Positions 37,335-48,036 of a DNA stretch of 48,214 bases are shown in pieces. A program made the translations under genes and the position numbers. The notes under the pieces are model-generated. The model saw nothing but the letters and a program-made list of their open reading frames with translations, ran no database searches and was not told the origin of the DNA. Source of the DNA: Xenorhabdus griffiniae (GTDB lineage Bacteria > Pseudomonadota > Gammaproteobacteria > Enterobacterales > Enterobacteriaceae). The stretch spans positions 1 to 48,214 of the forward strand of contig NZ_JADEUF010000015.1 of the NCBI RefSeq assembly GCF_015163655.1. The letters run 5' to 3'. Each line of letters opens with the position of its first letter. The stretch's first letter is position 1.

Positions 37335-38924
37335 ATGTCAAACTCCTCATTTCAGCAGGAAGTCGCGAAACGACGCACTTTTGCAATCATTTCCCACCCG
37401 GATGCGGGTAAAACAACCATTACCGAAAAAGTATTACTGTTCGGACAGGCGATCCAGAAAGCGGGGACGGTAAAAGGCCGAGGTTCCAACCAACACGCTA
37501 AATCAGACTGGATGGAGATGGAAAAACAGCGTGGTATCTCTATTACCACTTCCGTGATGCAGTTTCCCTATGCTGACTGTTTGGTTAACTTACTGGATAC
37601 TCCAGGGCACGAAGACTTCTCGGAAGATACTTACCGTACTTTGACAGCCGTTGACTGCTGTTTGATGGTCATTGACGCCGCGAAAGGGGTTGAGGATCGT
37701 ACCCGTAAGTTAATGGAAGTCACTCGCCTGCGCGATACGCCGATCCTGACATTCATGAACAAGCTCGACCGTGATATTCGTGATCCGATGGAGCTGATGG
37801 ATGAAGTGGAAAATGAGCTGAACATAGCCTGTAGCCCGATTACATGGCCAATCGGCTGTGGTAAGTCCTTTAAAGGCGTCTATCATCTTTACCTTGATGA
37901 AATTTACCTGTACCAATCAGGCCAGGGACATACCATTCAAGAGGTTCGTGCTATCAAGGGATTGGATAACCCTGAACTGGATGCGGCAGTGGGTGAAGAG
38001 CTGGCGGATCAATTGCGTGAAGAGTTGGAACTCGTCAAAGGTGCATCCCATGAATTCGATCTGGAAGCTTTTTTACAGGGAGAATTAACACCGGTCTTTT
38101 TCGGTACTGCATTGGGTAACTTTGGTGTTGATCACATGCTGGACGGCCTGGTTAAATGGGCTCCAACCCCAATGCCGCGTCAGACTGATGCGCGTCAAGT
38201 CTCTGCCAGTGAAGAAAAATTCACCGGTTTTGTTTTCAAAATTCAGGCGAATATGGACCCGAAACACCGTGACCGTGTGGCATTTTTGCGTGTTGTTTCC
38301 GGTAAATATGAAAAAGGCATGAAACTGCGTCAAGTTCGCATTAAGAAAGATGTTGTCATTTCTGATGCACTGACCTTTATGGCAGGGGATCGCTCTCATG
38401 TCGAGCACGCTTATCCGGGGGACATTATCGGTCTGCACAATCATGGCACCATCCAGATTGGCGATACCTTTACCCAAGGCGAAGAGCTGAAGTTTACCGG
38501 CATCCCTAACTTTGCCCCTGAATTGTTCCGCCGTATTCGTCTGCGCGATCCGTTGAAGCAGAAACAGTTGCTGAAAGGTCTGGTGCAATTGTCAGAAGAA
38601 GGTGCTGTACAGGTATTCCGCCCGCTGTCCAATAACGATTTGATCGTCGGGGCGGTAGGTGTGCTTCAGTTCGACGTAGTTGTTGCCCGTCTGAAGAGTG
38701 AATACAACGTTGAAGCGCTGTATGAACCTGTTAACGTTTCTACGGCTCGCTGGGTAGAGTGCAGCGATGCGAAGAAATTGGAAGAGTTCAAGCGCAAAAA
38801 TGAGCAGAACCTGGCTCTCGATGGTGGCGATAACTTAACCTACATCGCACCAACCATGGTCAATTTAAACTTGACCAGTGAACGCTATCCTGATGTTTCC
38901 TTCCGCAAAACACGGGAACATTAA
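37335..38924 (+). CDS. prfC: Peptide chain release factor 3
   Basis: A 529-residue GTPase that recycles RF1 and RF2 from the ribosome after peptide release. The G-motifs are all present: HPDAGKTT (G1), DTPGHEDF (G3), NKLDRD (G4). The protein has the same length as E. coli RF3. The ATG at 37335 is preferred over the TTG at 37332. Confidence 0.98.
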   Translation: MSNSSFQQEVAKRRTFAIISHPDAGKTTITEKVLLFGQAIQKAGTVKGRGSNQHAKSDWMEMEKQRGISITTSVMQFPYADCLVNLLDTPGHEDFSEDTYRTLTAVDCCLMVIDAAKGVEDRTRKLMEVTRLRDTPILTFMNKLDRDIRDPMELMDEVENELNIACSPITWPIGCGKSFKGVYHLYLDEIYLYQSGQGHTIQEVRAIKGLDNPELDAAVGEELADQLREELELVKGASHEFDLEAFLQGELTPVFFGTALGNFGVDHMLDGLVKWAPTPMPRQTDARQVSASEEKFTGFVFKIQANMDPKHRDRVAFLRVVSGKYEKGMKLRQVRIKKDVVISDALTFMAGDRSHVEHAYPGDIIGLHNHGTIQIGDTFTQGEELKFTGIPNFAPELFRRIRLRDPLKQKQLLKGLVQLSEEGAVQVFRPLSNNDLIVGAVGVLQFDVVVARLKSEYNVEALYEPVNVSTARWVECSDAKKLEEFKRKNEQNLALDGGDNLTYIAPTMVNLNLTSERYPDVSFRKTREH

Positions 38925-38935
38925 TCCTTCTTTCT

Positions 38936-38965
38936 GGGCCAACTATTCTGTTGGCCCTTATTATT
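38936..38965 (+). terminator. Intrinsic terminator after prfC
   Basis: GGGCCAAC and GTTGGCCC pair around TATTCT and are followed by TTATTATTT. Confidence 0.8.
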
Positions 38966-39133
38966 TATTCTATCTGTATATGCTGTTTTTCATACTAATA
39001 AAAGAATAACTCCCTGTGTTAATGAAAATATACGTTATTTTTTGTAAATCTGATTTTATCGCCATTGCCTAATTGACATACTGCATATTGTTTTGATAAC
39101 TGTGTTTAGGCTGAAATTAAATAAGGTGGTAGG

Positions 39134-39532
39134 ATGAAAAGCATTAAGTTTACACATTCACTACTGGCTGTTTTTCTAGGCTCGGTATTGACCAGTAGTG
39201 CTCTGGCAGCGGATCTTTCTGTGGGAAAAACGTTGGAGAGTACAGGACAAAAAATCGATAAATCTCTAGACAAAGCAGGAGATAAAATTGATAACTCCTT
39301 GAAAAAAGCAGATGCTTATTTAGACGATAGTGCCATTACAGCAAAAGTGAAGAAAAAATTGCTGGAACATAAGGGCATAAATAGCCGTGACATTGCGGTG
39401 AAAACGGAAAAAGGCATTGTCCATCTTTCTGGTTTTGTCAAAAACAAACATCAAGCGGCAAAGATAGTTAAGATTGCTCATGGAATAAAAGGTGTCAAAT
39501 CAGTAAAAAGCACGATAGAGATTAAAAAATAA
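39134..39532 (+). CDS. OsmY-like periplasmic protein with a single BON domain
   Basis: A 132-residue secreted protein. The signal peptide (LLAVFLGSVLTSSALA) is cleaved about residue 25. A heptad-rich linker with SLDKAGDKIDNSLKKAD follows, then one BON domain (DSAITAKVKKKLLEHKGINS, GIVHLSGFVKN, GVKSVKSTIEIKK). It lies after prfC, where E. coli has osmY, but E. coli OsmY has two BON domains and about 201 residues, so one domain is absent here. It may act as a periplasmic chaperone or envelope-stress protein like OsmY. Confidence 0.85.
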   Translation: MKSIKFTHSLLAVFLGSVLTSSALAADLSVGKTLESTGQKIDKSLDKAGDKIDNSLKKADAYLDDSAITAKVKKKLLEHKGINSRDIAVKTEKGIVHLSGFVKNKHQAAKIVKIAHGIKGVKSVKSTIEIKK

Positions 39533-39565
39533 TCTTAATCTGAAAAAATAACAAATATTGAGAAT

Positions 39566-39600
39566 AGAGTGGCTGATAATAGCCACTCTTTCTGCTTCTT
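39566..39600 (+). terminator. Terminator after the osmY-like gene
   Basis: AGAGTGGCT and AGCCACTCT pair around GATAAT and are followed by a T-rich tail (TTCTGCTTCTTTT). Confidence 0.75.
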
Positions 39601-39800
39601 TTCCTCAAATAATATCTTGTTAAGTGACGAGATTATGCATAGGAATGCTATTCGCTGGCGGTATTTTGGTAACTTGCTATTCTCATATCAATTTAACGAT
39701 TGATGCTTTATTTCTTCACTTTTTATAAAAATGTTACAAGCAAGTTGTTTGAGCAACGATATACTGATAAATATCCGGCGGCTTTCAGAGGGAGAGAAGA

Positions 39801-40907
39801 GTGGGGAAACATATTTCAATAACATTGGGTAATATCGAACCTTTAGCTTATAAATCACAGATTAAACCTGGGAAAATTGCTCTCGTTTGTGAAGGTGGTG
39901 GTCAGCGAGGGATTTTTACTGCTGGTGTTTTGGATGAGTTTCTCCGTCTTGGTTTTAATCCGTTTGAACTATTCCTTGGAACATCTGCGGGAGCGCAAAA
40001 CCTTTCTGCCTATATTTGTGGTCAGAGAGGATATGCCCGCAAGGTAATCAACCGTTATACAACCGACCCGGCTTTTTTTAATCCATTGCGCTTTGTGCGT
40101 GGTGGACATTTGATCGATTTAGATTGGTATATCGATACCATATCTGAGCAGTTACCGCTCAATATTTCTGTTGCGATGCGTCAGTTTGATGCTGGACGTG
40201 AATTTTACATGTGTGCTTGCCGTTCGGATAATTTTGAACCGAGTTACCTGCATCCAGATGACAAAAATTGGATGGATATTGTCAAAGCCTCAAGTGCCAT
40301 TCCGGGATTTTATCGTAATGGTGTGACTCTTGGGGATGTGGTTTATCAAGATGGGGGTATTTGTGATGCGATCCCTGTGCAGGAAGCCTATCGCCGAGGC
40401 GCGGATACTATTGTTGTGATTCGCACAGTGCCTTCACAGCTTTACTATACACCTCAGTGGTTCAAGCGCATAGAGCGTTGGTTAGAGGTAAGTAGTTTGC
40501 AAAAAATGGTCAAGATGCTTAACCTTCATGCACAAAGTTACCGTCGAACTCAGAAATTTATCGAAAATCCACCGGATGATGTGCAAATCTTCGAAATTTA
40601 TCCACCAGCACCATTGGCAACAATGGCTTTAGGCAGTCGGCTCAATGCGCTAAATCAGGATTATCATTTGGGGCGGCGTTGCGGACGATATTTTCTGGCA
40701 ACGATTGGGCATACTTTTGTTGAAGGAAAATTTGGATATCCAGAACGTAAAAGTTATGGGGTATGCCGTACAGGGTTGAGTTCTGATCGCAACTGTTTTC
40801 GGCGAAACCATTTCCTGAACAGTGGCAATCATTGTTCGCCAGTGGAACCGCCTGCGCCTGAGGTGGTAGAGCCGTCAAGAACCCTCATGATGGATAAGTT
40901 GGACTAA
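39801..40907 (+). CDS. yjjU: Patatin-like phospholipase YjjU
   Basis: A 368-residue patatin family serine hydrolase. The oxyanion loop ALVCEGGGQRGIFTAGVLDE, the nucleophile elbow GTSAGAQN (GxSxG) and the Asp of QDGGICDAIPVQEAYRRGAD form the Ser-Asp dyad. The start is a GTG at 39801 with GGGAGAGAAGA upstream. The stop is directly followed by the ATG of yjjV, so both form an operon as in E. coli. The lipid substrate is unknown. Confidence 0.94.
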   Translation: MGKHISITLGNIEPLAYKSQIKPGKIALVCEGGGQRGIFTAGVLDEFLRLGFNPFELFLGTSAGAQNLSAYICGQRGYARKVINRYTTDPAFFNPLRFVRGGHLIDLDWYIDTISEQLPLNISVAMRQFDAGREFYMCACRSDNFEPSYLHPDDKNWMDIVKASSAIPGFYRNGVTLGDVVYQDGGICDAIPVQEAYRRGADTIVVIRTVPSQLYYTPQWFKRIERWLEVSSLQKMVKMLNLHAQSYRRTQKFIENPPDDVQIFEIYPPAPLATMALGSRLNALNQDYHLGRRCGRYFLATIGHTFVEGKFGYPERKSYGVCRTGLSSDRNCFRRNHFLNSGNHCSPVEPPAPEVVEPSRTLMMDKLD

Positions 40908-41678
40908 ATGCTTATTGATACACATTGCCATTTTGATTTTCCTCCTTTTGCTGGTGATGAAATAGCGAGTCTGCAACAAGCCAGCCAAATGGGGGTGGAA
41001 AAAATTATCGTTCCCACAATAAGTCAAACAAACTTCCAGAGAGTTTCTGCGTTGGCTGAGACTTATTCTCCGATTTATGCCGCATTTGGTTTACATCCTC
41101 TCTATATTGCTGAACACCAACAGGTTCATTTGGATGCGTTGGCGCAAAAATTACAGAAAAAAGAGGCCAAATGTGTGGCGGTAGGTGAAATTGGCCTTGA
41201 CCTTTATATGCCAAATCCGCAGTTTGAAAAGCAGAAAAGCATGTTAGAAGTACAGCTAAGACTCGCTAAACAATACGATCTACCTGTGATCCTCCATTCC
41301 AGAAAAAGCCATGATCAATTGGCGGCAATCTTGAGAAAACACAAATTACCACGAGCCGGGGTTATTCATGGTTTTGCGGGGAGTTTATCCCAAGCTCAAG
41401 CTTTTATTCGCCTGGGATTTTACATTGGTGTCGGAGGGACAATTACCTACGACAGGGCACAAAAAACACGTAGTGCTATCGCACAATTACCTCTGTCATC
41501 TTTGGTATTGGAAACGGATGCGCCTGACATGCCATTATCGGGATTTCAGGGGCAGCCAAATCGACCAGAAAGAGTTGCACAGGTTTTTTCCGTATTGTGT
41601 CAGTTGCGTCGAGAGTCGACAGATGAAATTGCCAATCAAATTTATCAAAATAGTATGACCCTATTTGCACTGGGTTGA
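40908..41678 (+). CDS. yjjV: TatD-family metal-dependent hydrolase YjjV
   Basis: A 256-residue TatD-type metal-dependent hydrolase. Its metal ligands are in DTHCHFDFPPF, GEIGLDLY, VILHSRKSHD, and LETDAPDMPL. TatD relatives act as 3'-5' nucleases on DNA and RNA or as D-aminoacyl-tRNA deacylase-like proteins; the precise role of YjjV is open. It starts at the base after the yjjU stop. Confidence 0.95.
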   Translation: MLIDTHCHFDFPPFAGDEIASLQQASQMGVEKIIVPTISQTNFQRVSALAETYSPIYAAFGLHPLYIAEHQQVHLDALAQKLQKKEAKCVAVGEIGLDLYMPNPQFEKQKSMLEVQLRLAKQYDLPVILHSRKSHDQLAAILRKHKLPRAGVIHGFAGSLSQAQAFIRLGFYIGVGGTITYDRAQKTRSAIAQLPLSSLVLETDAPDMPLSGFQGQPNRPERVAQVFSVLCQLRRESTDEIANQIYQNSMTLFALG

Positions 41679-41680
41679 CT

Positions 41681-41757
41681 TATACGCATTAAACTTCAAG
41701 TTGCAATTTACAACACTCTATGAAATCACACGCATCTTGGAGCTAGATTGGTATATA
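41681..41757. repeat. Palindromic intergenic repeat, short copy lacking the inner hairpin
   Basis: The left part TATACGCATTAAACTTCAAG and the right part GATTGGTATA match the full copies at 841 and 47876. The central block (ACCTGATTT..., 29-30 bases with the GC-rich hairpin) is missing, so GAA joins ATCACACGC directly. It begins three bases after the yjjV stop. Confidence 0.85.
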
Positions 41758-41858
41758 ACATATTAATAATGCTTAACTTGTATTTCTTGCCTGTTTATCC
41801 TGTTTTTTACCTTTTCCTCCGTTAAATTATCTAATCCTACCGAAATTAGATGGCTTTA

Positions 41859-41874
41859 TGTGATGCATGTCTCA
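41859..41874. promoter_or_regulatory. Predicted CRP site of the nupC-deo region
   Basis: TGTGATGCATGTCTCA fits TGTGA-N6-TCACA with one mismatch in the right arm. It lies 75 bases upstream of the -10 box below. CRP and CytR control of nucleoside genes is known in E. coli. Confidence 0.5.
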
Positions 41875-41921
41875 TTTTTCATTTTTATATTACTTTTTGC
41901 TGTATTAATTTGTGATGTTAG

Positions 41922-41952
41922 TTGCTTGTTCTTTTTTAGTCCTAGGTATAAT
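41922..41952 (+). promoter_or_regulatory. Promoter of nupC
   Basis: TATAAT at 41947-41952 is preceded by CCTAGG and, upstream, a TTGCTT-like -35 box at 41922 with a somewhat long spacer (19 bases). It lies 84 bases before nupC, in a gap without genes. Confidence 0.5.
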
Positions 41953-42035
41953 CGGCCCACACACAATGTCAGTAGAATCTTATGGAATAACTGACATATT
42001 TTCTTATTATTTTTTAGTGAACAGGGATTCTTCCA

Positions 42036-43313
42036 ATGCAACTCCTTATGAGCCTGGTCGGTATGGCAGTGCTGGTTTTTATCGCAGTACTCTTCTCCAG
42101 TAATTATCGAGCCATTAAAATCCGCACTGTCCTGGGCGCCTTTCTGATTCAGGTTGCCATTGGGGCATTTGTACTTTACGTACCAGCCGGTAAAGATATT
42201 CTGGGGGGAATGTCAAAAGGCGTTTCCAACGTAATAGGATACGGACAAAAAGGAACAGATTTTATTTTTGGCGGCCTGGTGTCCGACAAAATGTTTGAAT
42301 TGTTCGGCGGCGGTGGTTTTGTTTTTGCCCTGCGTGTCCTGCCAGTCATTGTTTTCTTCTCATCACTCATTGCGGTGTTGTATTACATGGGCATTATGCA
42401 GATCGTCATCAAAATATTGGGTGGCGGATTGCAGAAAATACTGGGAACCTCACGGACTGAATCTTTGTCTGCAACGGCGAATATTTTCGTAGGTCAGACC
42501 GAAGCCCCTTTGGTTGTACGCCCTTATATCGCGACCATGACCCAATCTGAGTTGTTCGCTGTGATGTGCGGTGGATTGGCTTCTGTTGCTGGCTCTGTAC
42601 TGGCGGGCTATGCATCTATGGGTGTTCCATTAGAATACCTGATTGCGGCTTCATTTATGGCTGCGCCAGGTGGTCTGCTGTTTGCAAAATTGCTGGTGCC
42701 GGAAACAGAAAAAACGCACGATACGGCTGACGCGATGTCGTTGGTTGCGGCGGAAGAGCGCCCTGCAAATATTATTGATGCTGCAGCATCGGGTGCCGCA
42801 TCCGGTATGCAGTTAGCCCTGAATGTCGGCGCCATGCTATTAGCCTTCACCGCATTGATTGCTTTACTAAACGGTATCTTAGGCGGTATCGGCGGCTGGT
42901 TTGATTATCCTCAATTATCGATGGAATTGGTTTTGGGTTGGGTTTTTGCACCAATCGCTTACCTGATTGGTATTCCGTGGAATGAGGCAACAATCGCGGG
43001 TTCTTTCATTGGGCAGAAATTAGTTGTCAATGAATTCGTGGCATTCATGAACTTTAGTGAATACCTGGCAACAGATGATGTCGTTAAGGCAGCAGGTCTG
43101 CAAGTGCTTTCTGATCATACTAAAGCCATTATCTCTTTTGCTCTGTGTGGTTTCGCTAACCTGTCTTCTGTCGCGATCCTTCTGGGCGGCTTAGGTGGTA
43201 TGGCACCAAACCGTCGCGGTGACATTGCCCGTTTCGGTTTGAAAGCTGTATTGGCGGGTTCACTCTCTAACTTGATGAGTGCAACAATTGCCGGATTCTT
43301 CCTCTCGTTGTAA
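42036..43313 (+). CDS. nupC: Concentrative nucleoside transporter NupC
   Basis: A 425-residue proton-coupled nucleoside importer of the CNT family. About ten hydrophobic segments are visible, with the family signatures [38 protein letters not shown] (the GQTEAP nucleoside site), and [19 protein letters not shown] plus NEFVAF. It precedes deoC on the same strand, so uptake and breakdown genes are grouped, an arrangement not found at the deo locus of E. coli. Confidence 0.95.
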   Translation: MQLLMSLVGMAVLVFIAVLFSSNYRAIKIRTVLGAFLIQVAIGAFVLYVPAGKDILGGMSKGVSNVIGYGQKGTDFIFGGLVSDKMFELFGGGGFVFALRVLPVIVFFSSLIAVLYYMGIMQIVIKILGGGLQKILGTSRTESLSATANIFVGQTEAPLVVRPYIATMTQSELFAVMCGGLASVAGSVLAGYASMGVPLEYLIAASFMAAPGGLLFAKLLVPETEKTHDTADAMSLVAAEERPANIIDAAASGAASGMQLALNVGAMLLAFTALIALLNGILGGIGGWFDYPQLSMELVLGWVFAPIAYLIGIPWNEATIAGSFIGQKLVVNEFVAFMNFSEYLATDDVVKAAGLQVLSDHTKAIISFALCGFANLSSVAILLGGLGGMAPNRRGDIARFGLKAVLAGSLSNLMSATIAGFFLSL

Positions 43314-43338
43314 GACGTCGGAAGTTTATATCACATTG

Positions 43339-43372
43339 AATGCAGGTGAGATTTCTCACCTGCATTTGTTTT
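43339..43372 (+). terminator. Hairpin between nupC and deoC
   Basis: AATGCAGGTGAGA and TCTCACCTGCATT form a 13-base perfect stem around TT and are followed by TGTTTTAAG. It should end or reduce transcription from nupC into deoC, unless deoC has its own promoter in 43367-43421. Confidence 0.75.
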
Positions 43373-43421
43373 AAGTCTGTTGTCTGATTCAGTGACGATA
43401 ATAATACCGTTGGAGAGTTTT

Positions 43422-44201
43422 ATGACCGATTTAACCGCCGCCGCTCAGCAGGCGCTGAGTTTGATGGATTTAACTACGCTTAATGATGATGATACAGATG
43501 AGAAAGTGGCTGCACTTTGTCGTCAGGCAAACAGTCCTGCCGGACAGACAGCCGCTATCTGTATCTACCCAAGTTTTATCCCTGTGGCACGTAAGGTATT
43601 ACGTGAACAGGGAACCCCTGATATTCGCATTGCCACGGTGACTAATTTCCCGCATGGCAATGATGATATCGACATTGCACTGGCTGAAACTCGTGCTGCC
43701 ATAGCTTATGGTGCTGATGAAGTGGATGTTGTTTTTCCTTATCGCGCATTGATGGCTGGTAATGAGCAGATTGGTTTTGATTTGGTCACAGCCTGTAAAA
43801 CGGCTTGTGCTGAATCGGGCGTTTGGCTAAAAGTCATCATTGAAACAGGTGAATTAAAAGAAGCGGCCTTGATTCGTAAGGCATCTGAAATTTCCATTCA
43901 GGCTGGAGCGGATTTCATCAAAACGTCAACCGGTAAGGTTCCGGTTAATGCGACGCTGGAAAGTGCCGAAATTATGCTGAGTGTGATCCGTGATCTGGGC
44001 GTAGGTGATAGCGTTGGTTTTAAACCGGCGGGTGGCGTGCGCACGACTCAAGAAGCCGCACAATATTTGGCGTTGGCAGAATGCATTATGGGCGACAAAT
44101 GGGTTGATTCCCGCCATTTCCGTTTTGGTGCTTCCAGTTTGTTGGGCAGTTTGCTGACGACTCTTGGTTACCAGAGCCAAAAACAGAGTAGTGGTTATTG
44201 A
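43422..44201 (+). CDS. deoC: Deoxyribose-phosphate aldolase
   Basis: A 259-residue class I aldolase that splits deoxyribose 5-phosphate into glyceraldehyde 3-phosphate and acetaldehyde. [11 protein letters not shown] holds the Schiff-base lysine and [10 protein letters not shown] the second active-site lysine; [11 protein letters not shown] is also typical. The ATG at 43422 follows GGAGAG and matches the family N-terminus ([11 protein letters not shown]). Confidence 0.97.
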   Translation: MTDLTAAAQQALSLMDLTTLNDDDTDEKVAALCRQANSPAGQTAAICIYPSFIPVARKVLREQGTPDIRIATVTNFPHGNDDIDIALAETRAAIAYGADEVDVVFPYRALMAGNEQIGFDLVTACKTACAESGVWLKVIIETGELKEAALIRKASEISIQAGADFIKTSTGKVPVNATLESAEIMLSVIRDLGVGDSVGFKPAGGVRTTQEAAQYLALAECIMGDKWVDSRHFRFGASSLLGSLLTTLGYQSQKQSSGY

Positions 44202-44218
44202 GATCAATAATGATTAAT

Positions 44219-44243
44219 TGCACACAGGTTAAGATAGTGTGCA
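44219..44243 (+). other. Hairpin between deoC and deoA
   Basis: TGCACAC and GTGTGCA pair around AGGTTAAGATA in the 84-base gap. There is no T-run, so it is more likely an mRNA processing or stability element than a terminator. Confidence 0.35.
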
Positions 44244-44285
44244 TTACTGCCATTCTTTTCAGATAATAATGATTGGGAGGTAGCT

Positions 44286-45641
44286 TTGTTTCTGGCACAG
44301 GAAATTATCCGCAAAAAACGTGATGGTCATCCATTGAATGAAGAAGAGATCCGCTTCTTTATTAACGGCGTCCGCGATAATACGGTTTCTGAAGGACAGA
44401 TTGCCGCACTGGCAATGACTATCTATTTCCAGGACATGACGATGGATGAACGTGTTGCATTGACATTAGCGATACGTGATTCCGGTACGGTTTTAGACTG
44501 GAGGAAATTGAATTTACCCGGCCCGATTGTCGATAAACACTCGACGGGCGGTGTGGGGGATGTGACTTCCCTGATACTTGGCCCAATGGTGGTGGCTTGC
44601 GGGGGATATGTACCGATGATATCGGGGCGTGGCTTGGGGCATACCGGCGGAACGCTGGATAAATTAGAATCCATTCCCGATTTTGACATTTTCCCTGATG
44701 AGCACCGTTTCCGCGATATTATTCGCGATGTAGGCATTGCCATTATCGGCCAGACAAATTCGCTGGCACCTGCGGATAAACGCTTTTATGCGACACGCGA
44801 TATCACGGCGACCGTTGATTCTATCCCTTTGATTACCGCCTCTATCTTGGGTAAAAAATTAGCTGAAGGGCTGGATGCTTTAGTCATGGACGTGAAAGTG
44901 GGTTCTGGGGCATTTATGCCGACCTACGAACAATCGGAACGGCTGGCTGAAGCCATCGTTGAAGTCGCCAATGGTGCGGGATGTAAGACTACGGCACTAT
45001 TGACGGATATGAATCAAGTTTTGGCATCCAGCGCGGGTAATGCTTTGGAAGTGCGTGAAGCTGTCCAATTCCTGACGGGGGAATATCGTAACCCGCGGTT
45101 ACTCGAAGTCACCATGGCATTGTCTGCTGAAATGCTGGTGTCAGGTAATTTGGCAGTTGATCGTGGCGATGCATACCATAAGTTACAGGCAGCACTGGAC
45201 AGTGGCAGGGCGGCGGAAACATTTGGTCGTATGGTGGCAGCGCAGAAAGGGCCGATTGATTTTGTTGAGAATTACACGCGTTACTTCCCGACTGCGGAAT
45301 TTGTCAAGCCAGTATTGGCTGGAGAGGTGTTAGCTGAACAGACGTTAGCGGGAAAAAATTGCATTGTTGCAGAAATGGATACCCGTGCCTTAGGAATGTC
45401 TGTTGTTGCATTAGGTGGAGGGCGTCGTAAGGCGACAGATCCGATTAATTACAGTGTGGGGCTGAGTGATATCATTGCGCTAGGCACAAACGTGAATGCA
45501 GATACTCCCTTGGCAATGATTCATGCTAGCAGTGAGCATGATTGGCATGAAGCCGCAGAAGCAGTACGTAAGGCTCTTGTTTTTAAGGAAAGCGAGACAC
45601 AAGCTACTACACCGATGGTTTATCGTTATATCCGAGAATAA
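44286..45641 (+). CDS. deoA: Thymidine phosphorylase
   Basis: A 451-residue (with the start codon) phosphorylase that turns thymidine or deoxyuridine and phosphate into the base and deoxyribose 1-phosphate. Signatures are [39 protein letters not shown] and [17 protein letters not shown]. The N-terminus [20 protein letters not shown] matches E. coli DeoA and begins with a TTG at 44286 behind GGGAGGTAGC, so TTG is the likely start. Confidence 0.97.
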   Translation: MFLAQEIIRKKRDGHPLNEEEIRFFINGVRDNTVSEGQIAALAMTIYFQDMTMDERVALTLAIRDSGTVLDWRKLNLPGPIVDKHSTGGVGDVTSLILGPMVVACGGYVPMISGRGLGHTGGTLDKLESIPDFDIFPDEHRFRDIIRDVGIAIIGQTNSLAPADKRFYATRDITATVDSIPLITASILGKKLAEGLDALVMDVKVGSGAFMPTYEQSERLAEAIVEVANGAGCKTTALLTDMNQVLASSAGNALEVREAVQFLTGEYRNPRLLEVTMALSAEMLVSGNLAVDRGDAYHKLQAALDSGRAAETFGRMVAAQKGPIDFVENYTRYFPTAEFVKPVLAGEVLAEQTLAGKNCIVAEMDTRALGMSVVALGGGRRKATDPINYSVGLSDIIALGTNVNADTPLAMIHASSEHDWHEAAEAVRKALVFKESETQATTPMVYRYIRE

Positions 45642-45718
45642 ACCATACAAGCAATGAAATTGATTTTAATAGCTGGCAGTTTCCGCATTGAGAGCGTGAA
45701 TTGACGCAGGAGAAAATT

Positions 45719-46942
45719 ATGAAACGTACATTCATCATGGTATTGGATTCCTTTGGTATCGGTGCAACTGCTGATGCCGAAAAGTTTGGTGATACGGGAT
45801 CTAACACCTTGGGTCATATAGCAGAACGTTGTGCCCGTGGTGAGGCTGATATTGGCCGTAAGGGACCACTACATTTGCCAAACTTAAGTCGTCTGGGATT
45901 GGGTAAGGCTGCAGAAGAGTCTTGCGGAACGTTCCCGATTGGCCTGGATAAAGAAGCCGAAATTATTGGTGCCTATGGTTACGCGAGTGAGCTTTCTTCT
46001 GGTAAAGACACGCCGTCAGGGCATTGGGAAATTGCAGGCGTTCCGGTTCTGTTTGACTGGGGTTATTTCCGTGACGAAGAAAACAGCTTCCCACAGGAAT
46101 TGCTGGATAAACTGGTCGAACGTGCAAATCTGCCTGGTTATCTGGGTAACTGTCACTCTTCTGGTACTGTGATTCTGGACAAGTTGGGCGAAGAGCACAT
46201 GAAAACCGGTAAGCCGATTTTTTATACCTCTGCGGATTCTGTTTTCCAGATTGCTTGCCATGAAGAAACATTTGGCCTGGATCGTCTGTACGAGCTGTGT
46301 GAAATCGCGCGTGAAGAGTTGAATATTGGCGAATATAACATTGGCCGCGTTATTGCCCGCCCATTTGTGGGGGATAAAGCCGGAAGTTTCCAACGTACTG
46401 GCAACCGTCATGATTTGGCCGTTGAGCCACCAGCGCCAACCGTCTTGAAAAAACTCCTTGATGAAAAGCAAGGTGAAGTGGTTTCCATTGGCAAAATTGC
46501 AGATATCTACGCGAATGTCGGGATCAGCAAAAAGGTCAAGGCGACAGGCATTGATGCCCTGTTTGATGCTTCGTTGATTGAAATGGAGCAGGCGGGGGAT
46601 AACACTATCGTATTTACCAACTTTGTTGATTTTGACTCTTCCTACGGTCACCGCCGTGATGTCGCCGGTTACGCGGCAGCACTGGAGCTGTTCGACCGTC
46701 GTTTACCAGAAATGCTGAAATTGGTTAAAGAAGATGACATTCTGATCTTGACCGCTGACCATGGTTGTGACCCAACTTGGGTGGGAACAGATCATACCCG
46801 TGAACATGTTCCGGTTCTGGTTTACGGACCTAAAGTTAAACCGGGTTCATTAGGCCATCGTGAAACGTTCGCCGACATGGGGCAGACAGTAGCAAAATAC
46901 TTCGATCTAACCCCAATGGATTATGGTAAAGCGATGTTTTAA
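45719..46942 (+). CDS. deoB: Phosphopentomutase
   Basis: A 407-residue manganese enzyme of the alkaline phosphatase superfamily that interconverts (deoxy)ribose 1- and 5-phosphates. [37 protein letters not shown] and [20 protein letters not shown] carry the metal ligands and the phosphorylated Thr region. CAGGAGAAAATT precedes the ATG at 45719. It supplies the substrate for DeoC. Confidence 0.98.
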   Translation: MKRTFIMVLDSFGIGATADAEKFGDTGSNTLGHIAERCARGEADIGRKGPLHLPNLSRLGLGKAAEESCGTFPIGLDKEAEIIGAYGYASELSSGKDTPSGHWEIAGVPVLFDWGYFRDEENSFPQELLDKLVERANLPGYLGNCHSSGTVILDKLGEEHMKTGKPIFYTSADSVFQIACHEETFGLDRLYELCEIAREELNIGEYNIGRVIARPFVGDKAGSFQRTGNRHDLAVEPPAPTVLKKLLDEKQGEVVSIGKIADIYANVGISKKVKATGIDALFDASLIEMEQAGDNTIVFTNFVDFDSSYGHRRDVAGYAAALELFDRRLPEMLKLVKEDDILILTADHGCDPTWVGTDHTREHVPVLVYGPKVKPGSLGHRETFADMGQTVAKYFDLTPMDYGKAMF

Positions 46943-46950
46943 GTTTTGAC

Positions 46951-46968
46951 GGAGACCTACAGGTCTCC
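46951..46968 (+). other. Small hairpin between deoB and deoD
   Basis: GGAGACC and GGTCTCC pair around TACA, 9 bases past deoB. It lacks a T-run, so deoD is probably read through from deoB. Confidence 0.4.
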
Positions 46969-47016
46969 CCCATTTTCATCTATTTTGATACGTAATAAAA
47001 ACAAGGAAATACATTT

Positions 47017-47733
47017 ATGGCCACCCCACATATTAATGCTGAGATGGGCGATTTTGCTGATGTTGTTTTGATGCCTGGTGATCCACTGCGCGCAAAATAC
47101 ATTGCGGAAACTTTTCTGGAAGATGTTCGTCAGGTTAACAATGTTCGCGGTATGCTGGGTTTCACCGGTACTTATAAAGGCCGCCGCATCTCTGTTATGG
47201 GGCATGGAATGGGTATCCCATCCTGCTCTATTTATGCCAAGGAGCTGATCACTGAATTTGGTGTGAAAAAAATCATCCGTATTGGTTCCTGTGGCGCCGT
47301 CAGCAAAGACGTTAAAATCCGTGATGTTGTGATCGGTATGGGGGCATGTACGGATTCCAAAGTAAACCGTATGCGTTTTAAAGATCACGATTTCGCTGCT
47401 ATTGCTGATTTTGATCTGGTGCGTAATGCAGTGGATGCGGCGAAGGCAAAAGATGTCAATGTGCGTGTTGGTAATATCTTCTCTGTGGATCTGTTTTATT
47501 CGCCAGATCCGCAAATGTTCGACGTCATGGAAAAATACGGCATTCTGGGTGTTGAAATGGAAGCCGCGGGTATTTATGGTGTGGCTGCTGAATTTGGGGC
47601 AAAAGCGTTGACGATTTGTACTGTGTCTGACCATATCCGCACTGGTGAACAAACCACGGCGGAAGAGCGCCAAAATACATTTAATGACATGATTGAGATT
47701 GCGCTTGAATCCATACTGATGGGTGACAATTAA
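47017..47733 (+). CDS. deoD: Purine nucleoside phosphorylase DeoD
   Basis: A 238-residue hexameric phosphorylase that splits purine (deoxy)nucleosides with phosphate. [44 protein letters not shown] and [13 protein letters not shown] are the phosphate- and nucleoside-site signatures of the DeoD (low-specificity) type. AAGGAAATACATTT precedes the ATG. It ends the deo series; a terminator follows. Confidence 0.98.
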   Translation: MATPHINAEMGDFADVVLMPGDPLRAKYIAETFLEDVRQVNNVRGMLGFTGTYKGRRISVMGHGMGIPSCSIYAKELITEFGVKKIIRIGSCGAVSKDVKIRDVVIGMGACTDSKVNRMRFKDHDFAAIADFDLVRNAVDAAKAKDVNVRVGNIFSVDLFYSPDPQMFDVMEKYGILGVEMEAAGIYGVAAEFGAKALTICTVSDHIRTGEQTTAEERQNTFNDMIEIALESILMGDN

Positions 47734-47775
47734 AAAAGCGTAAATAGTTTAAGTCTTTCATTAAAGAATTACAGG

Positions 47776-47806
47776 CCCTTTCCATTATTGGAAAGGGTTT
47801 TTTTTA
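47776..47806 (+). terminator. Intrinsic terminator after deoD
   Basis: CCCTTTCC and GGAAAGGG pair around ATTATT and are followed by eight T residues. It ends the deo operon. Confidence 0.9.
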
Positions 47807-47827
47807 TAAATTACAGGCCAATTGATA

Positions 47828-48036
47828 TCTATACCAATCCAACTTCAAGTTGCAGCTTCAAATCAATGTGATTGTTTATACGCATTAAACTTCAAGCTGC
47901 AATTTATAACACGATATGAAACCTGATTTCTCCCCGCTTCGCGGGGAGAAATCACACGCATCTTGAAGTGAGATTGGTATATATCTTCCCGCTATGCGGG
48001 TAGATATAAGACGCACCATAAAAGTCGATTGGTATA
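47828..48036. repeat. Palindromic intergenic repeats, clustered copies
   Basis: A partial copy (ATACCAATCCAACTTCAAG...) at about 47830-47874 is followed by a full copy (47876-47982) with TATACGCATTAAACTTCAAG, the hairpin GATTTCTCCCCGC/GCGGGGAGAAATC, and GAGATTGGTATA. A second hairpin, TATATCTTCCCGC/GCGGGTAGATATA, and another partial end follow to about 48036. The hairpin stem differs from copy 1 at two positions on each arm, and the changes keep the pairing. Confidence 0.85.

Noticed and set aside
38085..38588. 167-codon minus-strand frame inside prfC
   Set aside because: It is antisense to a complete, conserved prfC, with no independent support.
46016..46651. 211-codon open frame opposite deoB
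   Set aside because: It is a shadow of the conserved deoB reading frame.
46957..47673. 238-codon open frame opposite deoD
   Set aside because: It mirrors deoD, has no ribosome-binding site and no family resemblance.
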